Below are positions 5,574 through 7,066 of a stretch of 7,066 nucleotides of DNA, one piece after another; position 1 is the stretch's first letter, and each line of letters starts with the position of its first letter. Location: contig JAIRNB010000021.1 in NCBI GenBank assembly GCA_031258265.1, forward strand, positions 1 to 7,066, given 5' to 3'. This DNA is from Treponema sp. (GTDB taxonomy: Bacteria; Spirochaetota; Spirochaetia; Treponematales; Breznakiellaceae). The position numbers were made by a program, and so were the translations under genes. The notes beneath the pieces are model-generated. The model ran no database searches and had not been told where the DNA came from. It saw only the letters and a program-made list of their open reading frames with translations.

Positions 5574-6794
5574 CTATTCGCCCTCCCGCATGGTGAAGTA
5601 GGTTTCCGCCCCGCTGATCCGCAGCGCCGAATAGAGCGAGGCCAGGGGCCCGACCAGAACCGAAAGGAGGAGGTTTCCCAGGACAAGGCGGATAATATGA
5701 ACCGGGGACGCGTCAAGGTAGGGCAGGCCAAGCCGCTCGCTTATCAGGACGCTGAAGGGAAAAACCGCCAGACTCGCCAGGACTATACCCGCGGCCGCTC
5801 CTATGCTGCCGGCAATAGCCGACTCCCAGAGCGCCATGAGGGCCAGTTTTCCCCTGGTGGCGCCGAGGATCCGCAGCACGGCGAATTCCTTTTTCCGTTC
5901 GTGGATGGAGCCGGAAAATACCGCCGCCAGCACGATAAATGCCGCCGCCCAGAGGATCAGGGAAAAGAGGCGGATATACGCGGTCAATCCGGCAAGGGCC
6001 TCGGCGATGCCGGAAAATATGCTCTGGGCAACCACCACATCCACGCCGGCATTTTCCCGGCCTATGGTCCGGGCAAGCAGAGCGGGAGGAGCCGAGGGGC
6101 CGGTTTTAGCCAACACCACCGAAACAGCGCCCCGGGCCATTTCCTTTTCCTGGACCGCCAGAAAGTCATAGCCCGCGTCGCGGGAGCGGCCGATAAGAAG
6201 CCGCATGGTATCCATGGTCATAAAAATCGAAGTGTCAAGCCCGCTGGCGCTTTTTGAAAGCCGGGCCGCCACCGGATAGTGGTGTCCCAAAAGCCTGATG
6301 GTCTCGTCGGAACGGATGGCGATCCGGCTGCCCACTACTACCTGCCCGTCTTCCACTGCCCTGGTGTATTTCTCGGCAATCCAGGGCTGGACCACAAAAT
6401 CCGTTGCCGGGTCATAGGCGATAAGCTGTACCATCGCGTCGCAGCAGCTTTCCGAAAGGGATGTAAGGAAGAATTGGGGGCTGGCGCATACCACGCCTTC
6501 GGTCCGGGCGACCTTATCCACGATCGCAGCGTCAAAGTAAAAGTAGCCCGCCGCCCCGCGGAGCAACAGGGACTGGGCCTTCTCGGAACTCCCCGCGGGA
6601 ACCACCATCAGGTCCGCCCCAAAGCGCTTCGTCATGGCCGCCAGGCCCTGGCGGAGGTTGAGCGCAAGCACGGACCCGCCGAAGAGGCTAAAAGCCAGGA
6701 TTGCCGCTACCGTCACAAAACAGGCGGAGCGAACCGGCCTGGCCTTTAAATTTTCCAGGGACAAAAAACCCGGACTCAAAACTCTCTTCTTCAT
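5574..6794 (-). CDS. ABC transporter permease, FtsX/MacB-like
   Basis: A 406-residue inner-membrane permease with the MacB/FtsX plan: one N-terminal membrane helix (~22-46), a large extracytoplasmic domain (~47-270), then three helices (~272-297, 318-346, 365-390). The cytoplasmic loop ERKKEFAVLRILGATRGKL (299-317) is the family's coupling signature. The outer domain holds SESCCDAMVQLIAYDP with adjacent Cys117/Cys118 and then FVVQPW. I associate this with FtsX-like permeases of anaerobes found in metal (iron) uptake clusters of the Campylobacter Cj1661/Cj1662 kind, but that link is from memory and weak. The ATG is supported by GGGAG nine bases upstream. The required ATPase is not in the window. 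The 3' side is occupied by palindromic elements, so a partner gene may have been displaced. Lipoprotein or drug export is the alternative role. Confidence 0.9.
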   Translation of the reverse strand: MKKRVLSPGFLSLENLKARPVRSACFVTVAAILAFSLFGGSVLALNLRQGLAAMTKRFGADLMVVPAGSSEKAQSLLLRGAAGYFYFDAAIVDKVARTEGVVCASPQFFLTSLSESCCDAMVQLIAYDPATDFVVQPWIAEKYTRAVEDGQVVVGSRIAIRSDETIRLLGHHYPVAARLSKSASGLDTSIFMTMDTMRLLIGRSRDAGYDFLAVQEKEMARGAVSVVLAKTGPSAPPALLARTIGRENAGVDVVVAQSIFSGIAEALAGLTAYIRLFSLILWAAAFIVLAAVFSGSIHERKKEFAVLRILGATRGKLALMALWESAIAGSIGAAAGIVLASLAVFPFSVLISERLGLPYLDASPVHIIRLVLGNLLLSVLVGPLASLYSALRISGAETYFTMREGE

Positions 6795-6803
6795 ACTCCA
6801 AGT

Positions 6804-6871
6804 CTCCCAATATTATAGAACAAAACCATGTTAGTTTACTATTACTTACAAAAAAAGAAACCCCCTGTCAA
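6804..6871 (-). promoter_or_regulatory. promoter/operator candidate of the permease gene
   Basis: GGGAG (6804-6808) is the ribosome-binding site. TATAAT lies at 6812-6817, but used as a -10 it would start RNA about at the ribosome site. TTGACA lies at 6866-6871, though a good -10 does not follow at 17 bases (only TAAGTA). Between them, 6830-6849 holds GTnAGT-N8-ACTnAC, with the inner perfect palindrome TAGT-TT-ACTA (6832-6841). This would suit a dimeric repressor overlapping the promoter. The regulator is unknown. Confidence 0.4.
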
Positions 6872-7066
6872 GGCCAGCAGCTCAAAGCATCGCCCGCCGG
6901 GTTTATCGCCAGGGATGGGAGAGCCCCCCGGACAAGCACCATGCGTCCCCGCTAACCTCATTCGGGTCCGGTGACGGGCATTGCCGGAGAGCCGGAGAGC
7001 GGCAGGGAAGGAAGCCCGGTAAGCCTTGCGGCGGCGCGGGTAACTCCGGCCAACGCCTCTTAGGAA
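6842..7066 (-). other. unassigned GC-rich region, partial open frame running off the window
   Basis: One minus-strand frame stays open from the right edge to a TAA at 6842-6844 (74 codons). It is rich in Arg, Pro and Gly and ends in an unlikely run of phenylalanines read from the T-rich promoter. A second frame is open from the edge to 6903-6905. Neither resembles a protein family I know. Short inverted pairs occur (TGCCG/CGGCA around 6980-7003). It may be the 3' end of an upstream gene, a structured RNA or a dispersed repeat; I cannot decide between them. Confidence 0.25.

Noticed and set aside
5571..6257. 228-codon plus-strand frame
   Set aside because: Antisense to the permease gene, whose membrane helices and FtsX loop are unmistakable.
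1..7066. CRISPR array, tRNA or rRNA gene
   Set aside because: No regularly spaced direct repeats, and no tRNA or rRNA core sequence was noticed on either strand.
7000..7066. Template or variable repeat of a diversity-generating retroelement
   Set aside because: A few AAC triplets in a GC-rich context suggested it, but there is no second near-copy and no reverse transcriptase in the window.

Overview
The window holds seven supportable protein genes, all on the minus strand, in three blocks of different character separated by structured, repeat-rich DNA. The envelope genes (two lipoproteins with Cys-lipobox signals, one signal-peptide protein with beta-barrel-like strands, one FtsX-type permease) indicate a diderm bacterium. 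The relaxed lipobox, the hypothetical lipoproteins and the abundance of small palindromic elements fit a spirochaete such as a host-associated Treponema. That assignment is inference; no phylogenetic marker is present.

Block 1 (about 120-1970) is AT-rich and carries a compact alkylation-damage repair operon, read right to left: an AlkA-like 3-methyladenine glycosylase, an AdaA-like methylphosphotriester sensor/activator, and an Ogt-type O6-alkylguanine methyltransferase. The three frames overlap (11 and 17 bp), so they are probably co-transcribed and translationally coupled. Glycosylase plus phosphotriester sensor plus O6-methylguanine repair makes a self-contained adaptive-response set. Hairpins, including a strong bidirectional terminator, follow it. 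A GC-rich multi-hairpin repeat separates it from GC-rich DNA. The sharp composition change suggests it was acquired.

Block 2 (2131-5041) is GC-rich: a 292-residue lipoprotein, a 402-residue lipoprotein and a 225-residue exported beta-rich protein. The last two genes overlap by ATGA. None belongs to a family I recognise. Between the two lipoprotein genes lie two small elements in opposite orientation (67 and 74 bp), each a terminal stem enclosing two hairpins, one built around CCCTAAAGGG. The 74-bp element supplies the last ~22 codons and stop of the first lipoprotein.

The 532-bp gene-free stretch 5042-5573 is filled mainly by two palindromic elements: one of about 259 bp with 14-bp perfect terminal repeats, and one of about 117 bp with 18-bp terminal repeats (one mismatch) flanked by a 7-bp direct repeat (GGGGGGC). 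The second appears to have inserted at the edge of the first.

Block 3 (5574-7066) is an FtsX/MacB-like ABC permease with a possible operator upstream and no ATPase partner in the window. A ribosome-binding-like site after its stop codon leads to no usable start codon, which may mark a lost downstream gene. The right edge, 6842-7066, has an open but unrecognisable reading frame.
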